In this document: piece by piece, positions 45,241 through 53,064 of the stretch
Layout: every line of letters starts with the position of its first letter
Position numbering within the stretch: position 1 is the first letter of the stretch
Assembly (NCBI GenBank): GCA_965200645.1
Contig: CBDAUN010000002.1
Location: 459,833 to 523,832 of the forward strand
Reading direction: 5' to 3'
Source: CBDAUN01 sp965200645
GTDB lineage: Bacteria > Pseudomonadota > Gammaproteobacteria > Arenicellales > JAJDZL01
Length of the DNA stretch: 64,000 nt
Made by a program: the position numbers and the translations under genes
Notes under the pieces: model-generated
Told to the model about the DNA's origin: nothing
What the model saw: the letters and a program-made list of their open reading frames with translations, nothing else
Databases searched by the model: none

Positions 45241-46290
45241 TTAAGAACTGGATGTATCGAATTTACGTTGCAAGGCAATAATCTCATCCTGAGAAAGATC
45301 GCTATACTCTGCAATAGTAGACGTACTAAGTCCCCCATGAATCATTTTCATTACAATTTCCTGCTTGCTCTTCAGCACTTCCTTCTTGACTTCTCTTTTA
45401 AGTTCCTTCTTAAGTTCCTTCTTAACTTCCCTTTTAACTCCCTTTTTAACTTCCCTTTTAAGTTCACGATCAAAATGTTGTTGCGCCAATGAAGCTCCCA
45501 TTTTTTCCACCTCACTCATTGTCATGTCGGGTTGCTTGTTTAATCGATCTAATTCACGAGTATACAATCTCGCCACTGTATTGTGAATCAGCTCACTGAC
45601 CGCTTGCTGCAGCGCCTCCGGCCAGTTGACCTTGGCTCGGTCGAGCAGATAACCTCGTTTCCGGTAATCTTCAGCACTGCTGGACTGTACCATGTGGGCA
45701 ATACATGCCATCACATTGGTACTGATATCCCCTTCAAACGCCCACTTGTGCATATCAAGCAACCAAAAACGCTGCTGTGGCTGAAGCGTCTCAAGCAATC
45801 CGTCGCACGAGACCTGTAACTTGCGAAAGTCGGTCCAGGCATAGTCCTTTTCAATGAACTTGCCACTGTAAATGACGATCGGCAACACTAACGGCAACTC
45901 TATCTTGCCCTGATCTAACTGCGCTTTATGCTGACTGACCCATTTACGATACATCTCATTGACACAATCGTACATCCGGATGCACAACAGTCTCGGTAAA
46001 GTGGTTTGAAACTCCACCAACACAAACATCAGTATCTTACGTCCCCCAAGCATCCCTTCACCGCTCCATACGGCATCCACTTGACGGCGCTCCAGACCTT
46101 CGGTAATGAACTCATCTCGGTGCTGTCGCAGTGAAGCTGCATCAAACTGTGCGTAATCAGCACCTAAACACCCTTCAATTAAATCCTTTACCGCCCGCAT
46201 ATTTTCAAAGACCATTTTGTATGAGGCATCGTGTAAGTCCGTTTTTTTCTTTTTCTTGTGGTGTTGCTTCACCGGTGATTCTTTCGCCAT
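45241..46290 (-). CDS. Rpn family recombination-promoting nuclease/putative transposase
   Basis: A 349-residue protein of the PD-(D/E)xK Rpn/transposase_31 group, with a good AAGGAG ribosome site. Family features are the start YKMVFENMRAVKDLIEGCL, the catalytic region RRQVDAVWSGEG and the later LMFVLVEFQTTLP (Asp, Glu and Gln of the nuclease core), and VLPIVIYSGK. Rpn proteins are DNA nucleases that stimulate recA-independent recombination. The C-terminal region (about residues 270-310) is a repetitive basic-acidic tract built of KKEVKRE-like units. It lies between the two arms of the duplicated segment described above. Confidence 0.88.
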   Translation of the reverse strand: MAKESPVKQHHKKKKKTDLHDASYKMVFENMRAVKDLIEGCLGADYAQFDAASLRQHRDEFITEGLERRQVDAVWSGEGMLGGRKILMFVLVEFQTTLPRLLCIRMYDCVNEMYRKWVSQHKAQLDQGKIELPLVLPIVIYSGKFIEKDYAWTDFRKLQVSCDGLLETLQPQQRFWLLDMHKWAFEGDISTNVMACIAHMVQSSSAEDYRKRGYLLDRAKVNWPEALQQAVSELIHNTVARLYTRELDRLNKQPDMTMSEVEKMGASLAQQHFDRELKREVKKGVKREVKKELKKELKREVKKEVLKSKQEIVMKMIHGGLSTSTIAEYSDLSQDEIIALQRKFDTSSS

Positions 46291-46663
46291 AGGGTAGTCT
46301 CCTTAAACAATGGTCGTGGTGCTGGATTGCCGATAAACGGAAATACAACAAATTGTCGTAGTAGTGATAGGAACTGGCTTGGAATTTCAATCTTCAATGA
46401 TTGAAACCTTCGCGATTCTCGAGTATGCAACGTAACTGAGCAAACCGTTGTTTGCCAGTGCCGGGCTGACTAAAAAGTCATAAGCGTTGCGATAGCAAAA
46501 GCATATCACAACAAAGTCTCGACATAATGACTTTCAACCTCACAGTTCGAAGACTGACCATCAAAGTGAATTAAGTTCGGATGTATTGTCCTGAAACTTT
46601 GAACGTCGTATTTTTTTCTGATTTTGAAATCAATGACTTACGTACGATAATGTCGAAAGTCAA

Positions 46664-47031
46664 GGGCATGATACCGAGACAGTAGTCACAGCGTTGTTTC
46701 ATGATATAGGGTTTGTCGTCTCACCGAAAACTTACGGTGTGTTAATTGCAACCTTGTTCTAACCATAGTTTTCAGAAAAGAATTTTTAGATACTGTTTCT
46801 TCAGGGCAATTTTAAGTTGTACGACTGCCATGAACAGCCGGGATGCCGAATCGAGTAGTGCATGAGCGATGGCTTGACGATCCGAATTTTGACTGAACTG
46901 TCGTTATTGTTGAAAAGTACGATCAAGTAGCCGTGGATCGCAGTGTTGAATCGTTACCATCGGAATTTATCGAACTTATAGTTGCTAAGTTCATCAAGGG
47001 CAAAATAGACTTCTTTTACGTTCCTGAATAA
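46664..47031 (+). pseudogene. Decayed 3' fragment of the HD-domain oxygenase gene
   Basis: The first bases match the intact gene at 44409 onward (GGGCATGATACCGAGACAG, then the HD-motif region). The sequence then collects substitutions and premature stops, yet keeps the final GAATTTATCGAAC and TTCCTGAATAA region aligned with the real end of the gene. It has no start codon or promoter. Confidence 0.8.
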
Positions 47032-47135
47032 CACATAGTAACGAGATCTTTTACACCGATTCCATAGCGATTGCCACACCTTGTCCGACGCCGACGCACA
47101 TTGTGGCTAAGGCGAGTTTGGTTCCTGTTTGCTTC
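46664..47135. repeat. Duplicated segment, copy 2 (decayed HD-gene part plus true thiolase end)
   Basis: Similar to 44409-44880, about 470 bases. Here the thiolase end is the intact one. Confidence 0.82.
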
Positions 47136-48253
47136 AATTCCAGTGCGGCAGTGCCCGTGATTCTAGCACCGCTCATTCCTAGCGGATGACCAAGTGCAAT
47201 AGCACCTCCATTTGGGTTTAAATTTTTAGAACTTTCATCAATACCAAGTTTTCGACACACCGCTACGACCTGTGAAGCAAATGCTTCATTAATTTCAATT
47301 ACATCAAAATCAGCCAGTTCAAGCTGTAGACGCTGGCAAAGTCTTTTCGTTGCATCTACGGGTCCAATACCCATAATTCTGGGTTCAACGCCCACTGATG
47401 CACTGCCTAAAATTCGAGCAAATGGTGCTAAATCATACTTCTCGACCATTCGTTCGGAGGCAATCAGCAAAGCCGCTGCACCATCGTTTATTCCGGTTGC
47501 ATTACCCGCAGTGATAGTTCCGTTTTCTCGAAGTAGAGGTTTGAGTGAGCATAGTTTGTTTAGGTTCGGAGGATGAGGATGCTCGTCTGTACTGAACTCA
47601 ATTTCATCTCCATTTACGGGCCGGATGGTTATAGGTGTAATTTCACTGGCAAGCCTTCCGTTAGCAATGGCAGTTGCAGCCTTTGTTTGGCTTCGATAAG
47701 CAAATGTATCTTGGCTGCGTCGATCAATTTCGAAGTCAACGGCTACATTTTCTCCTGTCTCGGGCATTGAATCGACACCATATTGCTGTTTAATCCAAGG
47801 ATTGATAAATCTCCAGCCTATAGTAGTGTCATAAATCTCGGAGTTGCGAGAAAAGGGCTGTGTAGCTTTTGGCATCACAAACGGAGCACGGCTCATACTC
47901 TCCACACCACCTGCGATAATTAGGTCAGCTTCACCTGATTTTATTCCTTGTGCAGCGATAATAATTGCACTCATACCAGATGCACAAAGTTGGTTGACGG
48001 TAATTCCACTCGTGGAAATTGGCAATCCAGCCAATAATGCAGCCATACGTGCTACATTACGATTGTCTTCACCTGCCTGATTGGCGCAGCCGAGAATAAC
48101 ATCATCGACATGAGTCCAGTCGACTTGTTGATTCCGTTTCAGCAGTGCTCTTATCGGATATGCAGCCAAGTCATCGGTTCGCACTGATGACAGCACACCT
48201 CCAAATTTTCCAATTGGCAAACGAACATAATCGCAGATGTATGCTTGGTTCAT
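47051..48253 (-). CDS. pcaF: Acetyl-CoA acyltransferase, 3-oxoadipyl-CoA thiolase type
   Basis: A 400-residue thiolase. ATG at 48253 is chosen because the family start ICDYVRLPIGKFGGVLSSV follows; an upstream extension does not resemble the family. Catalytic Cys90 lies in VNQLCASGMSA. The His is in GGAIALGHPLGMSG and the second Cys in MCVGVGQGVA. PcaF-type members split 3-oxoadipyl-CoA into acetyl-CoA and succinyl-CoA, the last step of both the beta-ketoadipate and box pathways. Other thiolase roles cannot be excluded. It is followed upstream on the same strand by a flavin monooxygenase. Confidence 0.85.
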   Translation of the reverse strand: MNQAYICDYVRLPIGKFGGVLSSVRTDDLAAYPIRALLKRNQQVDWTHVDDVILGCANQAGEDNRNVARMAALLAGLPISTSGITVNQLCASGMSAIIIAAQGIKSGEADLIIAGGVESMSRAPFVMPKATQPFSRNSEIYDTTIGWRFINPWIKQQYGVDSMPETGENVAVDFEIDRRSQDTFAYRSQTKAATAIANGRLASEITPITIRPVNGDEIEFSTDEHPHPPNLNKLCSLKPLLRENGTITAGNATGINDGAAALLIASERMVEKYDLAPFARILGSASVGVEPRIMGIGPVDATKRLCQRLQLELADFDVIEINEAFASQVVAVCRKLGIDESSKNLNPNGGAIALGHPLGMSGARITGTAALELKQTGTKLALATMCVGVGQGVAIAMESV

Positions 48254-48267
48254 ATATAAGTTACAAA

Positions 48268-49476
48268 TTAGATGGCTCCTTGCAAGCCTGTTGAACCATA
48301 CAACCAGGCGAGTGAATCGCACCAATCGGTTTCGGATTTAGTTTGCATAATTCGATTTCTTAAGGCGGCATGTGCATCATCCGGATGATAGATGTGATCG
48401 CCGATCAGTCTCGACATGAGTTGAACTTTTGAAGTTCTAAGATAACGTCGGTCACAATAGCATTTGAAAGCTGATTCGATATTACCATTTTGAGACTCTA
48501 TTTCGTGAGCAAGACAAACTGCATCTTCCATTGCCATGCATGCGCCTTGTGCGAAATATTGCAACATAGGATGTGCTGCGTCTCCAAGTAGTGTGACACA
48601 GCCGTCGGTCCACCTACTGGTTGGATCCCGATCGCACAACACCCATAGCTTCCAGTCTTCACCTCGATTAATGATTTGTTGAGCCATAGGATGAATGTGC
48701 TCAAATCCTTTACGCACTTCATCATTTAGAACGGGCTTGCCGGTTACAGCTGACTCAGCATCGTTGTGATATGTAGCCACAAGGTTGAAATATTTCCAGT
48801 CAGATAGAGGGTAGTGCACAATATGACACTTCGGTCCTGCCCAAAGAGTGGCGGCATTCCAACGCAAGTCATTGGGCATACTATCTATGGGGATGACAGA
48901 TCTATAGGTGGTGTGTCCTGAAATTCGTGGATCTCCATCGCCGATTAGTTGTCGCCTAACGTTCGACCATAATCCGTCTGCACCAATGAGGGCACGGCCT
49001 GAAAGGTGTTCGCCTGAATCCAGAATAGCATCTACCCCCGAATCAGAGAGTTGGTAACCATTAACAGTGCAATGGGTGCGTAGTTTTACCAAGGGAGTCT
49101 CTTGACAGGCGTTTAAGAACACTCCATACAGGTCGCCTCTGTGAATCACGGCGTAGGGGTTTTGAAATCGAGTTCTGAACTCACCATTGAGCGGAATATT
49201 TACAATTTGCTGGCCGGTCAGCGCATCCATCAGTCGGAGGCTATCTATGTAAACAGCCATTTTACGAGCCGAGTCACCGACCCCGAGGTAGTCAAAGGCG
49301 TGAAATGCATTGGGTCCGAGTTGAATGCCTGCTCCGATCTCCTTGAATTCGGGGGATTTTTCTAAAACTAGTGACTTGAATCCCTTCTGAGCCAAACCCA
49401 TGGCTGTTGCGAGTCCACCAATACCCCCGCCAGCAATTAAAATAGGACTAGAGTTCCTGGCTAGGGAATTTGGCAT
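48268..49476 (-). CDS. FAD-dependent monooxygenase (salicylate/3-hydroxybenzoate hydroxylase type)
   Basis: A 402-residue flavoprotein hydroxylase of class A. The FAD motif IAGGGIGGLATAM is near residues 14-26 and the FAD/NAD motif DGLWSNVRRQLIG near 170. The GDAAHPMLQYFAQGACMAMED block near 300 contacts the flavin. Relatives such as salicylate hydroxylase and 3-hydroxybenzoate 6-hydroxylase hydroxylate the aromatic ring with NAD(P)H and O2. It is 15 bases upstream of the thiolase gene. Its promoter region contains a palindrome beside an IS1182 element. Substrate is inferred as a hydroxybenzoate. Confidence 0.87.
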   Translation of the reverse strand: MPNSLARNSSPILIAGGGIGGLATAMGLAQKGFKSLVLEKSPEFKEIGAGIQLGPNAFHAFDYLGVGDSARKMAVYIDSLRLMDALTGQQIVNIPLNGEFRTRFQNPYAVIHRGDLYGVFLNACQETPLVKLRTHCTVNGYQLSDSGVDAILDSGEHLSGRALIGADGLWSNVRRQLIGDGDPRISGHTTYRSVIPIDSMPNDLRWNAATLWAGPKCHIVHYPLSDWKYFNLVATYHNDAESAVTGKPVLNDEVRKGFEHIHPMAQQIINRGEDWKLWVLCDRDPTSRWTDGCVTLLGDAAHPMLQYFAQGACMAMEDAVCLAHEIESQNGNIESAFKCYCDRRYLRTSKVQLMSRLIGDHIYHPDDAHAALRNRIMQTKSETDWCDSLAWLYGSTGLQGAI

Positions 49477-49486
49477 CTTTGATCGG

Positions 49487-49517
49487 TATTGATTGTTTGA
49501 TTATTAAACAATCAATA
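49487..49517. promoter_or_regulatory. Palindrome upstream of the flavin monooxygenase gene
   Basis: TATTGATTGTTT and AAACAATCAATA form a perfect 12-base inverted repeat separated by 7 bases, 11 bases upstream of the start codon at 49476. It is a likely operator for a dimeric regulator or a hairpin in the 5' leader. The IS1182 element starts 20 bases beyond it, so the native upstream promoter may have been displaced. Confidence 0.6.
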
Positions 49518-49536
49518 TAGCAATAAGGTGAGTTAT

Positions 49537-51107
49537 GAGCCTGTTGCCGAATGCCCTCTGTCGGCAGGTGATATGGGATTGGTCCGATAACGTTCGGCCC
49601 GAATGCAACAGTTGAATATTTCAAACTGTCTTCAATGTTGCGTTTCAGACCGTTTTGAAGGGCTAACCTTTGGCCATCATCCGGTATTCGCCTCAATTCT
49701 TTGACGAACCACCTCTCGGTGCAGCTTTTTCAGATTGTGCACGCTGCAATGCAGATTCCATTCGCCTTTGGCCGCCTGTTCGCCTCGCACCATAAACCGC
49801 TCGGCGCCTTGCGTCTGCTTGGTTTGCCCGAAGACCGGCTCCACAGTCTGCCCGCGCAGTCGATAGAACTTGCGTCCCCGCTGAGTCAACAACTTGCGTT
49901 CCATCCGTTCGCCGCTGGAAAGGCTGTTCGGTATGCGTCCCCGTGGCACAGGTGCCTCACGCATGGCCTTGCGCTGTTTCCAGTCCTTACGCGTGGCGAT
50001 CATCAATTCACAATCCGCCGTCTCCAACGCCGCGTTGGCCTCCGACCAGTAGCCCGCGTCCATCAGCACCGTCCCCAGACACGCGGTTTCGCCCAGCACC
50101 GTGCGCACCACAGTGTTGGCCTTGTCGAGCATCGGTTGTAATTGCTGAACATCATTGGCCTGGCTGGTCACGTCCGGTGCCACAATGATCTGGTCCCGGG
50201 TCACCATCGCTTGTGCATTGTAGCCCTGAACCCACCCCCTGGAACTCTTCATCACCCGGCTGTCCGGATCTGTTGGGTTGGCTTTGGCCGCCTCGTTGAC
50301 TACCGCTGCGACAGACTTCGGCTTGCGCCCGCGCTTGACTTTGCCGGTGGCAACTTCCTCCGCCGCCCGCGCGTCCAGCTTTTGTTGCTGAAGCACCGCC
50401 TGCGCATCGGCTTCACGCTGAAGCCGCGTAAGACAACGCTGCAACCGCGCTAAACGCTCACCACGATGCCGTAACTCCGAAGGTAATCCATCATCCCGTA
50501 TATCATCCGACACCGCCGCCTCTGAGGCATCCATCTCTTCTGCCTCCGACACCATGGCAGCCACTTCCTTGGCCAAAGACTTCACCGTCCGGTTCGCTGA
50601 CAAAGATGCGTTGGCATGCACCTTGGTGCCATCCAAAGCGACCACCCCCAGACGTACCAGACCCATCTCATGGCACAACTTCAAAACCTCCACAAATAAA
50701 CTTTCAAACGCCTGACGATGACGTTGGCGAAACCGCGCAATCACCGAGTGATCCGGTACCTCAAACCCCACAATCAACCGAAACCCCGCATCCCGACCAC
50801 ACAAACGCTCGATCTTACGGCTCGAACACACGCCGTTGGCATAAGCGTAGATCAATAACGACACCATCATCGACGGAGCAAAACCGGGTGCCCCGACTCC
50901 ATGCGTACCACCCGGCGTCTCGAAAGCTGACAAGTCCATCCGCTCAACCGCCTCCAATATAAGATGAACCATATCCGTGTCCGATACCCAGTCACTCATG
51001 TCTACCGGCAGAAGATAACCCTGCCGACGATTGGGTTCACGATAAAAATACGCCATCTCCTGCCTCCTTGTGACTACTCAGGCAACCAACCATTTTGTAA
51101 CAGGCTC
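49537..51107 (-). mobile_element. IS1182-family insertion sequence
   Basis: A 1.57-kb element whose ends share an inverted repeat: GAGCCTGTTGCC... on the left and, on the opposite strand, GAGCCTGTTACA... on the right. The first nine bases are identical and AATG recurs a few bases inward. It carries one intact transposase gene with a much higher G+C content than neighbours. No clear target duplication was found; the adjoining bases are TTAT and TTAA. Confidence 0.85.
49677..51056 (-). CDS. IS1182-family transposase
   Basis: A 459-residue intact transposase. The N-terminal MAYFYREPNRRQGYLLPVDM and the DUF772-like region (SLLIYAYANGVCSSRKIERL) are typical. The catalytic core can be read as Asp in VVALDGTKVHANAS, Asp in LMDAGYWSEANAA and the Glu in VEPVFGQTKQ near the end. 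A coiled-coil-like linker (residues 170-230) is also typical of the family. Located between the flavin monooxygenase and a rearranged stretch. Confidence 0.92.
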   Translation of the reverse strand: MAYFYREPNRRQGYLLPVDMSDWVSDTDMVHLILEAVERMDLSAFETPGGTHGVGAPGFAPSMMVSLLIYAYANGVCSSRKIERLCGRDAGFRLIVGFEVPDHSVIARFRQRHRQAFESLFVEVLKLCHEMGLVRLGVVALDGTKVHANASLSANRTVKSLAKEVAAMVSEAEEMDASEAAVSDDIRDDGLPSELRHRGERLARLQRCLTRLQREADAQAVLQQQKLDARAAEEVATGKVKRGRKPKSVAAVVNEAAKANPTDPDSRVMKSSRGWVQGYNAQAMVTRDQIIVAPDVTSQANDVQQLQPMLDKANTVVRTVLGETACLGTVLMDAGYWSEANAALETADCELMIATRKDWKQRKAMREAPVPRGRIPNSLSSGERMERKLLTQRGRKFYRLRGQTVEPVFGQTKQTQGAERFMVRGEQAAKGEWNLHCSVHNLKKLHREVVRQRIEANTG

Positions 51108-51217
51108 TTAAGTAATAGATTTATAAGTTATGGATATCATTGTTTTCTGAATTAGTAGTTCGATATATTTTCCAATTTTGTAAACCCTTTCATGGGTTTC
51201 GACAGAATGAAAAACAC

Positions 51218-51417
51218 GAAATTCAAGAATCGTCTGTTTGCGGTGGTTTAAATTAAATTTCAAATTTCTTACAAAGTTTAAAGCGGTCTACTTTTCCCAG
51301 TTAAATTCATCTTCACCCAACATGAACAGAGCCATTTCAATCTTTGCGACAGGTTCGATTTGATACTCTTCTGCGACCATCCTCATCAGATTCAAATATC
51401 TAAAGTAATCATAGGCC
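51218..51417. repeat. Shuffled repeat, contiguous copy (A'-B')
   Basis: Two blocks, A' (51218-51286) and B' (51289-51417), lie directly together here and appear again separately as A at 52029-52097 and B at 52208-52336. Read on the minus strand, B' encodes a C-terminal tail ending DEFNWEK-stop and A' is the sequence after the stop. B' joins an insertion sequence fragment at 51418. Confidence 0.85.
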
Positions 51418-52028
51418 ACGGCGCTGCACCACAAATTCCACCCCAGAACCTCCATATATGCCACTATCAAACACTTAAGCTATTGATATTGCTTAATAAA
51501 AAGCCGCATCCTCAGGGCTTTTCGAGTATCATAGATACTCGAATAAACTAATAACAACCCATCAGGTGCGGCATGGCTGGCACTTCGATGAGTACAGTGA
51601 CCTGACCCGTTTAACCACGGTGGTCGAAACCATGGAACTTGACGACCTCGTGAGATACCTGCGGCGCCGAGGCATGCGAATCGATTCACCGCATTGATCG
51701 CGCGCAGCGTCTACCAGCATTCTTCAATCGAGTCCCTGCGCCGAGAGTTAAAGCGCAATCCATCGTTGATGCGCGCCTGTGGGTTTGAGCATTACGGCGA
51801 TGGGTACAACGACATCGACTACCGGGTGCCATCAAAAAGTGCGTTTAGCCGCTTTATCGCGGTGGTGCTCAAGTCGAACGCGACGCTGCCGGTTTAAGCC
51901 AGATGCAGCAGCGGCTGACCGACGAACTGGTAGAACTACTGCCGGACTTTGGTGCTGATGTGGGCTTCGACGGCAAAGCCCTTCGTTCGCATTCGAACGT
52001 CGTACGGCCCGAAATCAGACGGACTGGG
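51418..52028 (+). mobile_element. Fragment of the 1.87-kb IS (upstream region and 5' transposase part, with deletions)
   Basis: This stretch matches the upstream region and the first 170 or so codons of the 1.87-kb IS transposase. It includes the palindrome TTCGAGTATC/GATACTCGAA and the block encoding SIESLRRELKRNPSLM. Several small deletions have removed the start codon area, part of the codons around 45-60, and one base near 51869. The fragment begins well inside the IS end and stops abruptly before block A, so neither terminus is present. Confidence 0.8.
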
Positions 52029-52097
52029 GAAATTCAAGAATCGTCTGTTTGCGGTGGTTTAAATTAAATTTCAAATTTCTTACAAAGTTTAAAGCGG
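52029..52097. repeat. Shuffled repeat block A
   Basis: A 69-base block identical or nearly so to 51218-51286, here sandwiched between two insertion sequence fragments. Confidence 0.85.
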
Positions 52098-52207
52098 ACC
52101 TTCGTCGCCGACCGCGGCCTGGACGACAACCCGCTTCGACGTATGATTCACCGCAGTGGTGGCACCGCAGTAATCGAGACCCGCCGAATGTGGCAAGACC
52201 CAGCCCA
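52098..52207 (+). mobile_element. Internal fragment of the 1.87-kb IS
   Basis: About 110 bases match the middle of the IS transposase, from the region encoding FVADRGLDDNPLRRM to ETRRMWQDPA. It retains both CACCGCAGT repeats and so resembles the intact copy rather than the decayed copy at 53 kb. It separates block A from block B. Confidence 0.8.
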
Positions 52208-52336
52208 TACTTTTCCCAGTTAAATTCATCTTCACCCAACATGAACAGAGCCATTTCAATCTTTGCGACAGGTTCGATTTGATACTCTTCTGCGACCATC
52301 CTCATCAGATTCAAATATCTAAAGTAATCATAGGCC
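52208..52336. repeat. Shuffled repeat block B
   Basis: A 129-base block matching 51289-51417. Read on the minus strand it encodes the tail RYLNLMRMVAEEYQIEPVAK and beyond, and appears to be the natural 3' end of the gene at 52311-52907 in a shifted frame. Confidence 0.85.
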
Positions 52337-52907
52337 GAATTCGTTCTCTTTTTCTTGGGGTTGGACTAGGACAACTTGGATTTTTGCTTCTTCCACCTAT
52401 AATTGGGAAAACTCGACGATTGTTATACTTTATTCTACTCAAGGCGTACGAAACCCTTGAGTCGTAGATGCAGAACCGTCGTTCATCGACAAAGCACAGC
52501 CACTTGGAAGAGCGTGCCATTCCTATGCCGTACAGTTTCAGGAATTTCGTCAAAAGGTCGTGCATGTCCTTTTGATTTTCCTCTTTGTTCCAGCACGACA
52601 CGAGCTTACAGAATTTATCAGTGTTACAGGACAATGATTTAGGGGATTTACAGTTATTAAAGCCCCACTTCATCACCCGATCGGCATGATATTCAGCTTT
52701 GTCTTTGGAGCATCCGTTTCGAACCCAGTTTTGAAACTTACCGGCAACTGAACTTCTTTCTTTCTTTGCCGCATTTGAGTCACCAATTTTCCACTGATAC
52801 TCGGAAACGCTATCAAGAATGTCCTTCTTCGAGTAAATTTCCCGAAACTGCTGGAACAGGTCATCCGTGGATGGAGGTGTAGGTACGTTAAAAATTTTTA
52901 ATGACAT
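52311..52907 (-). CDS. Uncharacterised protein, 198 aa, C-terminus frameshifted
   Basis: I do not recognise a family with confidence. A segment at residues 125-160 (LYGIGMARSSKWLCFVDE, then a Tyr-Asp-Ser-Arg-Val) is weakly reminiscent of helix-hairpin-helix DNA glycosylase-like proteins. Downstream, a different frame of the same strand (block B) carries a plausible continuation, YFRYLNLMRMVAEEY, ending at DEFNWEK. A frameshift near the A/G-rich stretch at about 52350 has probably cut off the C-terminus, so the gene is likely a pseudogene or a shortened variant. It is bordered by IS fragments. Confidence 0.55.
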   Translation of the reverse strand: MSLKIFNVPTPPSTDDLFQQFREIYSKKDILDSVSEYQWKIGDSNAAKKERSSVAGKFQNWVRNGCSKDKAEYHADRVMKWGFNNCKSPKSLSCNTDKFCKLVSCWNKEENQKDMHDLLTKFLKLYGIGMARSSKWLCFVDERRFCIYDSRVSYALSRIKYNNRRVFPIIGGRSKNPSCPSPTPRKRERIRPMITLDI

Positions 52908-53064
52908 GAATTCATTCTCCCAATTTAGTCCTTGTGTTCAGATAGTTAACGATTTGACATCGCTAGATTTTATCCGACGGCTCAGGAAAAGTTTCACAAG
53001 AAAAGGAATCTAGTAGTTCGAGTGTCACCTATTGAAATGGATGGACTTGAATTGGTCAAAAGTC

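Noticed and set aside
45360..45480. Short tandem repeats as a candidate CRISPR array
   Set aside because: The repeats are continuous 12-15 base units in frame within the Rpn gene, with no unique spacers and no cas genes in the window.
47051..48325. A longer thiolase starting at 48325
   Set aside because: The extra residues overlap the flavin monooxygenase gene end and do not match thiolase N-termini; the ATG at 48253 begins the conserved part.
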